Translations under genes and position numbers: made by a program | The notes under the pieces: model-generated | Seen by the model: the letters and a program-made list of their open reading frames with translations, nothing else | Databases searched by the model: none | Told to the model about the DNA's origin: nothing | Origin: Isoetes taiwanensis | Taxonomy: Eukaryota; Streptophyta; Lycopodiopsida; Isoetales; Isoetaceae | Assembly (NCBI GenBank): GCA_021234155.1 | Contig: JAJEKV010000036.1 | Span: forward strand, 8,015,426 to 8,079,425 | Length of the DNA stretch: 64,000 nt | Reading direction: 5' to 3' | Shown: piece after piece, positions 24,017 to 35,086 of the stretch | How positions within the stretch are numbered: the stretch's first letter is position 1 | Layout of the letters: each line of letters begins with the position of its first letter

Positions 24017-24881
24017 CTATACAGAAATTGCCCATGGATCAAGTGGCCAGTGATCCCGGATGATAGCCTGGACTCCTCTATATACGGCCCACTTCCGTTG
24101 TAGGCGAGCCTCGCGGACCCCGCATAATTCTTCCTTTCGTTTACAGAGATGTACGGGGGTGAGGTCTTCCTGGACGGAGAAGGCAGTTCCTGTCAAGTGA
24201 TTGCCATGCCGTAGGATGTGCCGTTTGGGCAAGGCATCTCGAAAATGAACTAGCAGGTGTCGGGGGCAGTCGGGTTGTGCTGTTCCAACTCGATGTGCCG
24301 AAAGGATCCTGTATGTGCATCACCTGAGTGAAAAACCGGTCCACCTCAGTTGTAGCAGGAGTGTCATTCGCCTCTTCAAGACCTACAATGCGGAGTTTCG
24401 GCGCATGTGTGCTCTGTGGCTGTACCAGACTCCGAATGCGGGACCTCTGCCTGTGCAGCGGGCAAACAATCCTCCGACGGCGGCTGTGTAGACCTAGGTA
24501 CTGTATTATCTTCTTGAGGCATAGCATGCACATGTGCAGGCGCTGGTGGAACATTCTTGTGCTTCACTGAGCTGTGCTCTACCGACTGTAGCAGTATCTC
24601 TAAAAGCTGTACCCAGCTTTCTAAGGGCAACTGAGCAGATGTCTCTGTGACAGTGACGTTAGATTGGACCGTGCGGAGCCTGATCAACAATTTTGGGGCA
24701 TGCAATGGATCCAAGCAGGAATTTTGTCCAAGACCGCAACGGAAGATGCGAGGATAGGATGCTGGGGACCAAAATAAGGGGCTGCCTGAAGGTAGGGCTC
24801 AATCGTGGGGTCATAGGGCTTATCAGAGACTGGCATGGGCATCCTAATGAGGTTCTTTGCTTTGCAGGTCTCCCCGGCCAT
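24017..24881 (-). pseudogene. LINE ORF1 (L1-like RNA-binding protein), frame-broken
   Basis: An ATG at 24881 opens a frame of 65 codons (MAGETCKAKNLIRMP at its start). A different frame then encodes a probable coiled coil with ESWVQLLEILLQSVEH near 24600. Next comes LRIVGLEE near 24390, the hallmark start of the L1 ORF1 RRM-like domain, followed by EVDRFFTQVMHIQDPFG. After another frame change, PRHLLVHFRDALPKRHIL leads into the C-terminal domain with SVQEDLTPVHLCKRKE and a stop at 24017. The order (N-terminal region, coiled coil, RRM, CTD with a DLTP motif) is that of plant L1-type ORF1 proteins, which bind element RNA as trimers. At least two frame shifts make it inactive. No ORF2 follows. 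Confidence 0.65.
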
Positions 24882-24975
24882 GCACTTGACCTTCTGATAT
24901 TAGGCAGGGACTGAACTGGGTAAGGCCAGAACAACGAATTTGAAATAACTGGACGAAAATAGGAACAAGCCAAGG

Positions 24976-25493
24976 CAAGTAGAAACAGATAGGGGACTAG
25001 AAGGAGACCTCTAAGGGTTATACATGGTCTATTATGACATCATCTTTCAATTTTACAACTAATAAGCTTAACAACAAAGAAAGACTAAGTGAGAGACATA
25101 TAATTAACCCACGTAGATTGCATTTGCACATAATTATTAATTAGATTTATTCAATTAAGGGGCACCCTTGTATAATTGTCCATTAATCTAATAACATGTA
25201 TTGGTAAAGCAGATTGTGCAACATACACCAAAAGATGAAGAATAAACACGAGATCTAGCAAGCACAAGAAACCTACAGATAGCAATATGTATTGCTTTCT
25301 AGATTCTCCTTGAATAAGCGAAAAAAATAGGCAGAGAAAATGGTAGAAAATAGGAAAGCGACGACATGGGACATTCTTGACACAAAAGTAGAAACGTAAA
25401 GAGAGAAACTACATGATGGTGGAAGTGGGGAGTAAAACTAAAGCTACAACATGCAGAGAGGCAGAAGAAGCATGGAGAAAGGGAAGCAGAGGC
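24976..25493. other. Non-coding stretch
   Basis: AT-rich with no recognised feature before the microsatellite at 25494. Confidence 0.5.
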
Positions 25494-25522
25494 AGAGGCA
25501 GAGGCAGAGGCAGAGGCAGAGA
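25494..25522. repeat. (GCAGAG)n microsatellite
   Basis: Five near-perfect hexamer units on the plus strand; this explains the Ala-Ser repeat in the overlapping minus-strand frame. Confidence 0.95.
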
Positions 25523-25730
25523 CAAAGATGGGGCGAAGACGGAGGGTAGACTGGGGTGGCAAAGTAGGGGGGATTGACTTACAAGGTAAGGAAAGGCGGG
25601 AGGATGGGACCCATGGCCATAGAAATCGAGTGGAAAAAATGACTAAGGTGGCATAGGTTTAGGGCACGCGTTTTAGACACGGGCAATGATAGCGGGCGGC
25701 GCCGCTGGCGGGGCCGCCAAACACCAGCAC

Positions 25731-25983
25731 TATAAAAAACACAGCTCGTTCTATTGCATAGACGATCGGCCTGTTCAACGCAGTCCTCGGCTTGGCTGAT
25801 TTGCTTCTACGATATCAGCCATTCTAGCACGGAGATCTGGTCGCCATTCTGGTGCAGCATTGCAGAGCCAAGCGTTGTGATATTGAGCGTGCTCAATCCG
25901 GCGATTCTGCTGCGGAATTGGCCCCAGCACTACCTCTGGATTGAGCCGTGCCAATATCACCCCGTCCTTTGCTTGATAACGAG
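25731..25983 (+). promoter_or_regulatory. Possible promoter and first exon
   Basis: TATAAAAA at 25731 is followed 15-25 bases later by a pyrimidine-rich region. At 25983/25984 there is a strong ACGAG/GTAAGTAG donor. The ~250 bases between are more GC-rich than the surroundings and open in one plus frame and one minus frame (25775-26005), so coding sense is undecided. A GC-rich palindromic GGCGGCGCCGC lies at 25695-25706. No downstream exon was identified. Confidence 0.25.
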
Positions 25984-26005
25984 GTAAGTAGCCTGTTTCT
26001 ATCAT

Positions 26006-28018
26006 GCCAATTTTTTTCTGTCTCTGTTATAATGTCATATTGTTTGGTTCAATGACAACTCCTCATAGTATGCCTGCAACTAGCTTAGGTTCCACGGTTT
26101 AGGTCACTGTGAAAAATAACAACCTACATTGTTGTTAAGCTTCAGCATCTTAAGAGTTTCTGCAAAAGTAACCATCCTGCATGGAAAATATTCAAACTAC
26201 TCGAGAGTCATGGATGGCTGTCATTATTTGTTCACTAATTTGCTGGATCTCTTTCTTCCCTGTATAATTAAAATCTGAAGCTTCTAAATTTCATAGAAGT
26301 TTATGTCACAAGCCTGTATCAAAATTTAGGAAGGGAGCTGAGTACTTTGCCATCTTGAGAATGCTAAATCTTCAATGCACTATACTATAAATGTGAATGT
26401 TGGGCATCATGGTGAGCATGTGATTAATCTTTTCATTGGAGGGTGGACACTTTATAAGTCTAGATTATGGATGTGTGGTTTAGCACGTGCATATGTGATA
26501 ACATGTGTTTAATCAACATTTACATAGGACGTGAACATTCTATATACTATCACTACTAATGGGCTGGCATTGTCTGCTTTAACAACTGCTTTGTCATGTT
26601 GGAGAGTGCTAGCAATATTGTTGCAAAGCAAAAGGTTATCGCACCTCAAAGCACCTCAAAATTAAGCATAAATTTACTGCAGAAAATGTGACATGCAAGA
26701 TACAGCTTAACCATCTCGATACTCCAATGGCTAGTATGGCATTACATAAGATGTCTAATATATCGGCCTACATATCTTAATTACGACACCATCAACATGA
26801 AATATAGATATACCATCATTTTTTTTTTGAAGGACGAAAGACTATATTCAGGACAAAAAATTAAGATATATCATAGATACTGTAATATGGGACTACAAAC
26901 CTAGAGAAGACAATCGCACATATAATATCTAGCTGCTCATTAACTGATATCAAATAGTCATGCCACACAGTACAGTGAGGGAGAAAGGTAGCAAAAGCAC
27001 CACTTCCTGATAAGTTCACACTGGAAGGACCAGGCTCATATGAATTTGCAACTGATTTTTTTCTTCAAATTAACGCTTTGCCAAGGCTCTCTAGTACACT
27101 GAACAGTAAGGCTATCAAACATGATAACCTTAGGCATCTGAACTAAATAAATCATCAATATTCGAGTCATGAGAAACAACTAGCACAGATGTCTGTACTA
27201 TAGAGGGAACTCAAGGAAAGAGGAATAACGATAGCCATGGAAGTAAATGAAATGATCGGGGAAGGTAAGACCTGAGAGGCACCAGAGCGACGCCGCAACC
27301 TACAGTTGACCACAAGGACCACGTCAAAATGAAACAAATGCCTCTTTGTCTGGAAATAAGCAAGCCAACTCTGGGCCATTCACCCCATTTAGCAATTTGA
27401 GGTCTAACTTCTTGTACGAAATGCTACTCTTTACAACAATACAATCTGGCAATGACGCATCTATTGGCATAGATACACAAATTTTAAAACTATTCATAAT
27501 GGAGTGAGAGATATGCGCTTTGAATCTGTTAGTAATTGATATAAAAATTGATGTGCCATCAAAGTTGGAGGAAGGCTAGGTAAACATCTTGAGAGCGCTA
27601 ACCATTGCAGGAGTAAAATTAGAAGCCTAATACTGATAAAATACCATTAAATGAGTCAATTCCCCTAGACAATAACGTGTCCACAAGAGAGTGATTTCTT
27701 GGCAGAAAGATTCCACACGTGGTTTTTAACACTTCTTCTTCTTCTTTTTGTTTTTTTTTTTTTTGGGGCCTGGGGGGGTCAAGCGTATTTTTTTTTCACT
27801 ATTGTTTTAGTGAATTTTTGTCAATATATAGTTTTTTCTTGACTTGTTTTTGGAGGAGCCATGTGTTGTTTGTCTTCTAAATAACACATGTAGGTTTGAA
27901 TATTAGTACACGTGGAAAACTAAAAAAGGACATGTCTTTTTCCCCCCTTTTTTGTGTGTGTATGTTTTTTTTTTAAATCATCTTCTTGTAGTTTTTAGAA
28001 GTTGACATTGTCCCCCCC

Positions 28019-28019
<1 letters not shown>
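26006..28019. other. About 2 kb without a gene
   Basis: AT-rich DNA. 26819-26828 is a T run next to GAAGGACGAAAG, and 27740-27765 and 27960-27975 are T-rich. Open frames are short and unsupported. Confidence 0.45.

Positions 28020-28053
<34 letters not shown>
28020..28053. repeat. Poly(A) run
   Basis: 34 A after eight C. It could be a retroposon tail, but no flanking duplication was recognised. Confidence 0.9.
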
Positions 28054-28056
<3 letters not shown>

Positions 28057-28443
28057 GCCCAAACTAGCTTCAGACAAAAGCCATACTAGCATGACCATCT
28101 ACCTCAATCAATCCCTTGGTAAACTTACCCAACACTACATGGACTAGGCTAATCCAAGATGGTACTCCACATTCATGGTCCATGATACTTATCAAGGCAT
28201 ACAAAACTAGCCTAATCTTATAAGCCTTGAACAACAAATATGACTCTATAAGAATTAAAAGACCGAAATAATAAATTCGATAAAGACGCTTTAGTATGTC
28301 TTTACAGAATTGTGCATGTTCATATAGGTCAATACATGTTTTAGATTATTTGTTCTAACGTACATCATTAGCCCACAAACCATGCAGGCTTATCATTCAA
28401 ACATCTGCACAAACATCTATGTAGTCTTATCGCTCAAACACGT

Positions 28444-29080
28444 GTCCCCAAAGTCACAGTAGCGAAGTCCATCCTATGCTCGACTCATATTTATATGGCC
28501 TCTATCATTCCGGCGCCTGAAAGCAAGGTGCAGGAAATCTCTTCTATGGTTCGTAACTTCGTATGGGGAGGCAATGAGGAAGGGGCGGTAGTGAAGGTGG
28601 CCTGGTGGAAGTGTGTCCGTCCCAAGGCTGCGGGTGGACTCGGCTTCTTTGTTCTTTCGCTGCATGGCAAGGTCCTCTTGTCTAAGTTTGTTTTTGCCAT
28701 TCTTGAGAATGCGCTCGAGTCCCCGGGCATGGTCTTGCTGCATCAGTCGCTGTCTCACTCCATAGTTTTCTACAAGCCGTCTGTGTCTGCGCGGCTTCCT
28801 TGGGCGTTATTTGTGGATATCAGGCCGTATGCTCATGCCTCTCCGTTTCTGAAGGGGCTCCTGCGAGCCTGGGAGCAGGTCCGTCCATTGTTTGCAATTG
28901 ACGCAACCAGCAGCATTCAGTTGGAAGCATCGCCGTGGTGGATCCCGCTTGGACCTCGCGCACCTGTGGTTCTGGCAGCCTCCGTTGATCCCCGAGTTCA
29001 GCGCAGATGGGCGCAGTGTGGGGTGTTGACGGTGGCGGACTGGTATATGGATGGGCAGCTGGCACCCTCTCCCTTCAAAC
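28444..29080 (+). pseudogene. LINE ORF2 C-terminal fragment (post-RT linker)
   Basis: The frame reads PKVTVAKSILCSTHIY, then ISSMVRNFVWGGNEEG, VKVAWWKCVRPKAAGGLGF and LHGKVLLSKFVFAIL, continuing with many Trp and Pro. The order 'RNFxWGG... vxWxxVxxPKxxGGLGxxxLxxxNxALLxKW' is the conserved region between the reverse transcriptase thumb and the zf-RVT domain of plant L1-type LINEs. Reading stays open for about 210 codons. The catalytic palm is absent upstream and the Cys/His zinc finger is not seen downstream; the sequence changes character near 29090 into the CATGCGCGCATAG repeats. It is a truncated remnant. Confidence 0.75.
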
Positions 29081-29095
29081 CTGCAAGTCTACATG

Positions 29096-29665
29096 CCCAT
29101 GCGCGCATAGAAAAGCAGTTACAAACGTCATATACACTAGTTGCCCATGCGCGCATAGACAGGGAAAAAATATGTCTATGTGCGCATACTTCAATACGAA
29201 AAGTAGATGCCACACAACCAAGAAACATTACAAAGTATTAGACATTATCTCCACAAGCCAATGCCTGCAACCAAAACTAGATGTGTATGCAAAAATTCAT
29301 AGACGAAAAGCAAAGTACGTAACACAATATAAATACGAAAACATATGGAGGCATTTGCACATACAGACGATACTCCAAGGCGCTCGACCTCCGCCTAGAA
29401 TTTTGCTCTTCCGTTTCGAACTGTAGCATCTCCATAGACTTCTGCATAGCGTCGCCAAACATGTCAGGTGGAAGGTACGTAAACATCTCAGCCAGTAGCA
29501 GTTTACAGTACTTGTTAGAAATTTTATACCAAATGTTGCCCGTTTAGGGACTTTTGGTTAGAGTCAAAGATAGTTGATTTTTAGCTTTTTGGACAGCCTG
29601 TTTGCCGAATTTCTTCTTGGGCAGTAGCATTTAGTGTTTTTTTCTTTCATTGTCTATGCGCGCAT
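29096..29665. repeat. ATGCGCGCATA palindrome group
   Basis: The self-complementary word ATGCGCGCAT occurs at about 29097, 29144 and 29654, with ATGTGCGCAT at about 29174. 29144-29170 and 29635-29661 form an inverted pair extending through ATAGACA and an A-rich tail. They could be the ends of a ~520-bp element; no target duplication was recognised. Confidence 0.55.
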
Positions 29666-30181
29666 ACACAAGGCATCCTAAAACTTAACTGCCATAATTA
29701 ACCACTATACATGTGCTTATTTATGCAGAAAATAATAATCTTAATAGAAACCACATATTATAGTGGTTTTTATAAGTAGGATGTGGTTTTTTCATGCTGA
29801 TTCTTGTTGCAACATAGTTTGTCTAAATTTATAAAGGTTTCTAGCATGGTTTTCTTGTTAGTTAATTGATACAACATGGGTCGAGAACACTTCTGTAATA
29901 TTAATGTCTTCAATAGATTTCTTCATTTAAGGAACTAGGTGATTACGTAGTTTACTATACAATCAAAGCCCTGGAGTAGCCATGACATGATACTACATAT
30001 GCATATTATTGACATGCAAAGAACGATTATGAGGGAACCCTGGTGCTAAGATAAAGCATAAGGCCTTCTACATTTGGCAACCAAGATGAGCACATGTCAA
30101 TAATTTAATTTACATAAAGAATCATCAATAACGAATGAAAGCAACAAATAACTTCAAGGAAGCTCTAACACGTCCAATGAA

Positions 30182-30343
30182 CCTCCTTGTGTCTTTTTGT
30201 ATAGGGGAATGGCTTTTGCGATGCCATTCCGGCACAGCGGGAGGGGCCCCGCGACCGGCGGCAGCCGGGAGCGGGTCTCCCGCTTGTGCCGGAATGGCAG
30301 AGCAAAGGCCATTCCCCTACAAAATAGAAGTTGGGGAGGCCTT
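30182..30343. repeat. Long GC-looped hairpin
   Basis: The core arms 30202-30243 and 30277-30319 match over about 43 bases with four or five differences, sharing TAGGGGAATGGC, TGCCATTCCGGCACA and GCGGGAG. Outer parts back to 30182 and on to 30343 match more weakly. The 33-base loop is GC-rich. An overlapping open frame across it is an accident of the hairpin. Confidence 0.85.
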
Positions 30344-30861
30344 TTGGATACAAATCCGACAGATTTTTGAGGTTTTTGAGGTTATGCCCAAACTTTGCCA
30401 GAACAATTTTGTAATTGACATGCATGTTTATTTCAATGGTATGGTTGCCCTAGAATATTATGGGAAATTATCTAGAAAATGGTTTATAGCTTCAAGAGTT
30501 TGCGTAAGAAAGAAAAACTTTTGAGCATTGAACTGTAGGCTTCATGTTATTAGGTCATTTTAGTTAGTTTAGGATTCACAAATGTGGCTTATGGATCAAG
30601 GGATTTAGAGTGACAATCCAATTCACCACTTCGGGCAGGACGAGATTATACAACCTCGTTGCGTTGCTTTAGGAACCATATCTTATATATTGAAATATCT
30701 CCTACCCTTAAAAGATACTATTTGTTGAAAATTTATACCATTTGGGCCAGTTCGAGGATCATGTTATGTCCAAATTTTGCCACACCAGTTTTATAAATAC
30801 TTGATATGCATGTCTATACTTGGCATAATATAGTAGTTCAATGGTATGGCTGTCGTGGAAT

Positions 30862-31392
30862 ATTTTATAGTCTCATGACTCCTAATTTGCTCCTCAGGAC
30901 TTGATTAAATGCTTTCGCAAAATCGATGAAGCAGCAAAATAGTGCATTACCAACTCCTTTAGATCCTTCCATGACTATGCTTAAAGTGACTAGATGATCC
31001 GTGGTTAGATGATTATGATGAAAACCACCTGGCTCTGATATTTTGCCCTTATGTCCACTTCCCAATCTCTTTTTCAAGACCGCCTCAAACAATTTGACCA
31101 ACACACTGCTCATCACCATGATGGTTCTATAATTTTTCACACAATCTTTATCCCCAACTTTATAGATGGGAATAATCCTATTTAGGGATCATTGTTCAGG
31201 GACAAACATGCTGCAACATACCATCAAAGAGTTCTATTATCCTCAACAATTATGTCCCGACCCCATTTGAGAAGCTCGATTGCCATATCTAGAGAATATC
31301 AGACTTTTCCACTTGACATATGGTCAAGGGGCAATTTGATGTCTTCAACAATTAAAACATCCTCCATTGTTCCCTTACAAGTTGCAAATTAG
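30862..31392 (-). pseudogene. LINE reverse transcriptase fragment
   Basis: On the minus strand, a segment reading IIPIYKVGDKD leads into NYRTIMVMSSVLVKLFEA, then GGFHHNHLTTDHLVTL and CCFIDFAKAFNQV. These are RT motifs 1, 2 and A of non-LTR retrotransposons, with the catalytic first Asp in FIDFAKAF. The fragment stops before motif B, and the YADD active site is missing. Further upstream (31250-31392) the frame is degraded but retains MAIELLKWGRD, the expected region before motif 1. It belongs to the same RT lineage as 54,698-55,458, with shared STTDHLVTL-type wording. Confidence 0.8.
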
Positions 31393-31399
31393 ACACATT

Positions 31400-33070
31400 A
31401 TAGAATTCTTTGGCAGAATCTGAAAGATTCTTTCTCGAAAAACACCAAATGCACTTCTAGCTTTCCTTGGCGCCTCTCCTTAGATGCTGCATCATGTGAC
31501 TAGTGTCTAGAGGTCTTGAAGTAGATCTGGAGCTGCTGGATCTGCTTCTGGTCTATCTGATCATGAGAACAGTCCGACATGACTTTGCCACGTGAACTAG
31601 GAAAAACAGAAGAGATGATGGTTTGTTGAAGGTAGAAGGTTAGAAGGTTGAACAGAAGGAAGAATACAGAAGCAACAAACCTATCCATGTTGGACAACGA
31701 GCCCTAACCAGGGTTCAAATCAAATTTAGAATCCTTCTTAACTACTAAAAATGCATGCTTATATTCAAGACTACCGAAAATACTTAATATTGTAGTGTAG
31801 TTATCCGGAAAACCCTAGAAATTTTGATGGAAATGGCTCAAAAAAATGCCGGAAATCTTTTTGGTTATTGATTTTTTTTTTTAAAGATTGCTGGCATTTC
31901 AAGAACGACTCCCACTCTCGGGCACCCCATTTCGAACCGGGGCCCCTAAGTTGCAGTGGTAACAATTTTGTTCATGCAAAGCGTAAGTGGCAACAATTCC
32001 ACTTTTGCAAGGGCGGATTCAAAACCCGTCCAGGCTATGTTGAAAAAGTTAAGACCTAAAAGCAATAGAAAGCATGAAAATATTAGAAACAAGTTTGTAG
32101 ATCGATTTTCCCTAGTGGTTGATTTGACAGAGTCGGATTTGTTGTTGCCGATTTGTGACCAAGGTCGACATTGCTTTGAATGCAAGCACAAACGTCAAGG
32201 TAAGTGGATGAGTCTTCCATCATTTTCTTGATTCATTCTTCTGCAGAATGACAAATCGCCTCACAGAAACCTGCAGAATTCGATCAAGCTTACCTTGACA
32301 TAGTGCAATGGAAAGGGGTCGAGGCCCACTCGATTACGGGTCGGGGGCTGGCAAGAATGCCTTCCCCCTTTTCATTCCACATAACAAGAAGGTATTTTCA
32401 CAACAAATGAGATATCAGAATGGCTTCAACATGAGGAGCATAACAACAACTTAATTTAGCTCTGGAAAATAGGGGAATGTGATTTAAGAAAGAAAAACAT
32501 CGGATAAAGCAAGAATTAGAAAGGGAGAAAATAAAAAGCTTTAGAATCTAGCTGCTTACTGGTTGCTGGATCGGCTTCTATACCAGCTTAAGGACATAAG
32601 TGGACTAAAGGAAGAAAGCGAAAAGAGATATGTTTATTGATGCAAGGCGATTAAAAAATATAATTACCTTTCGATCTTAGAACAAATATTTCTAAGATCT
32701 TTTCAATAGCAAAATGGCATTTAGATTCTAGCTTCCTTTCACATTCACCTAGGGGTTTAATTGTTCCTACATGTTAACTAGAACACATGATATTTAAGTT
32801 ACTAACGAGGGGTTTAGTCAAAAGATTTTTTATTCTGAACCTTGTTCTGAACTGGCACCAAGTCGACTGTACTATTTTATGGTGGGGGGCGTTTTGGCAA
32901 ATATTTAAAATACAAGGGTATTTTAACAATTATAGGTAAATACGAGGGCATTTTGCTAAAATACGGAAAAATACGGAGGAGACTAGGTGTAACGGTCAGT
33001 GTCCAACTCAATGTGTTTCTATTCGATTTTATTTCTCCCACCTTCCCGCTCATTTTTTTGCCCTTTACAG
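31400..33070. other. Non-coding stretch
   Basis: 31890-32040 contains TTCGAACCGGGGCCCC and other tRNA-like fragments but no foldable tRNA. No gene is supported. Confidence 0.45.
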
Positions 33071-33096
33071 AGGAAGGAAGGAAGGAAGGAAGGAAG
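33071..33096. repeat. (GGAA)n microsatellite
   Basis: Six tandem GGAA units. Confidence 0.95.
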
Positions 33097-33179
33097 TATA
33101 TTTTTACGTCGCACCACAAAGGCAGCGTCACGAAGGACATGCGACCACAAGTACAAAGAAAACAAAAATACATTGCATG

Positions 33180-33960
33180 GGCCGAAGCCCGTGAGCACCA
33201 TGGCCCGGATTAAAAAACCCCACTGGGGAAAAACCGTTGCCATGATGACCACAGATCCAAAAAGCTATGCTGCTGCAAAAAGCAACAAGCATACCTCCAA
33301 CAAACGGTAACTTCAACAAACGCCCAACCGTAACCTCTTCACGACTAGGTGCCGGTAAAATCGCGGACTCATGCACGCTAAACCTCCATCCTCTCACAAA
33401 ACCGGGGCAAATAGATGTTGATGCAGAGATCCCGGTGCCGACCCCACGAGTAACTTCGATCAAACCACTAGACCATAAGAGCTGCCCCGCAAAAGTGTGG
33501 AGTCCCAAAACCCCATAGCAACGATTCTGCGTAAAGGCGGTGGACCGCGGAGGGCACCGCCCAAGCCGAAAACCAACGCATCCAATAAGCCCAAGCGCCG
33601 TAAGTCCAGCGCCGGGGAAGGCGGCGCCAGGGAAAAACGCCGAGAAGTCGCCGGAGGAGGTGCATCCTCCAGCCCCCCGCCAAGCGCCAAAGACCTATCC
33701 ATCGTGGTCCAGCTCACAAGCATGCTCGCAGGCGCCTCGCCAGCATGCACCGGTGCTCGTGCGGTGCACCGGGTCCGCCTCCAGGCGCCATCCATCATCG
33801 CCAGGCCTAGGCGCCATCCATCACTGCCGAGGAGAGGTTCGGCAGCGCCTGTGCACCCTCGGCGCCGCAATCCGTTGATGCCGCCACAACCCCAAAGCAA
33901 TCCGTTCAGCGCCATAGCCATGGCGCCCATGGCTTTTCTGGCCGCAAGCAAGGCCTGATC
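33180..33960. other. GC-rich island open on both strands
   Basis: About 60 per cent G+C against roughly 38 elsewhere, with long open frames on both strands (for example 33497-33958 plus and 33460-33951 minus). The plus reading is Pro/Ala/Ser/Arg-rich and basic, as in disordered N-terminal regions of plant LINE or LTR element ORF1/gag leaders. The minus reading is Ala/Leu/Arg-rich. Neither has recognisable motifs, so I leave coding sense open. Confidence 0.4.
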
Positions 33961-33964
33961 AGAT

Positions 33965-34125
33965 ATGAGTAATCAAGGCCGGATTTGTAGCATTCAAGGC
34001 CGGATATGAGCAAACAGGGCCGGATTCAGAGTCGGATATGAAGATACAAGGTCGAAATCAAGCCAGATATGTAGCCGAACCGGGTTTGGAGTGTACAAGG
34101 CGGAAATGAAGCTGGATCTGAAACC
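33965..34125 (+). repeat. Degenerate CAAGGCCGGATATGA repeats
   Basis: Seven or so copies of AAGGCCGGATWTGAG-like units at 22-28-base spacing, directly after the GC-rich island. Confidence 0.7.
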
Positions 34126-35086
34126 CAGGGTTAAGAGATCTGTCTAAAGAAATGCCAGGTACAAGAAGCTCTGATCTGATGGAAGCGTCTGCGCAACCAG
34201 CCCTGCATGGCAAAGATTCACTAATCCTAAGGTTTTTCTGTTAAGGCCCTTTATGGATTTTTTACTGATGATTTTTAATAGATTCAACAGCTCTATTTGG
34301 TATGCAGGAGTCGTTGGAAATCACAGCTCGTATTTGGTATGCATACAAATGCTTTCCGGCTTAGCTTCATTTCTTACACAGGTGAATGAAGGTTTTCCAT
34401 TTTTTACACAGGCGATGAAGGTTTTCCTTTAGCAAATCTTAGCAGCCTCTGACATTTACTTCCTTCATCCCAAGGTAGAAAAGAAACCAGTGATCTTTTG
34501 TGGTTTTCAAAATATTCTGACCCCGCTTACGTTCTGTTTACTTTGCAAGATTTGTTGAAGTGAATCCAGCAATGCTCCATCGATCTGTATTCTAGGCGGC
34601 CCATAGCAAATTTATTTGGAATCCCCAGGTTTATCTTGTAGCCCTTAACATTTGAATAGTTTCACACATCTATTTTGCATGCACGATGGAGAGGACTTCG
34701 CGGTGAGATCTGAATCCTGATTTAGAATATCCAGTGATGAAATTAGAACAAAAAACCCTTAAATCTGTCAAGACAGACTTCAATCCTACATTTAACCTTT
34801 TCAAGGAAAACATTCAGATTCAATAAGCAGCCTAAGTACCAAACTGGTGATATTTAGTACAAAGCCATGATCTAATGATTCCAAAAAGTAATATAACAAG
34901 ACAATAGTAGTGAAAAATTAACAGAAAGTGAAGAATGATGCAACAAACTTTAGATAATATGACTTGAGAATAGGTTCAACTCAACTTACAGTTCAGCTTT
35001 ATAATAAGCTATATTTAACTGGAAGTATTTAGTCGAAACACAACCCCTCCAGCTTTACATCTTAAAAGATTGTAGATACCGAGAAT
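34126..35086. other. Non-coding stretch
   Basis: 34335-34425 repeats GTATTTGGTATGCA and TTACACAGGYGAATGAAGGTTTTCC words. No gene was seen. Confidence 0.45.

Noticed and set aside
30135-30524. 129-codon plus-strand frame
   Set aside because: It spans the hairpin at 30182-30343, and both strands are open there for the same reason.
33460-33951. 163-codon minus-strand frame
   Set aside because: GC-driven open frame opposite an equally long plus-strand frame; no motif or conserved pattern on either.
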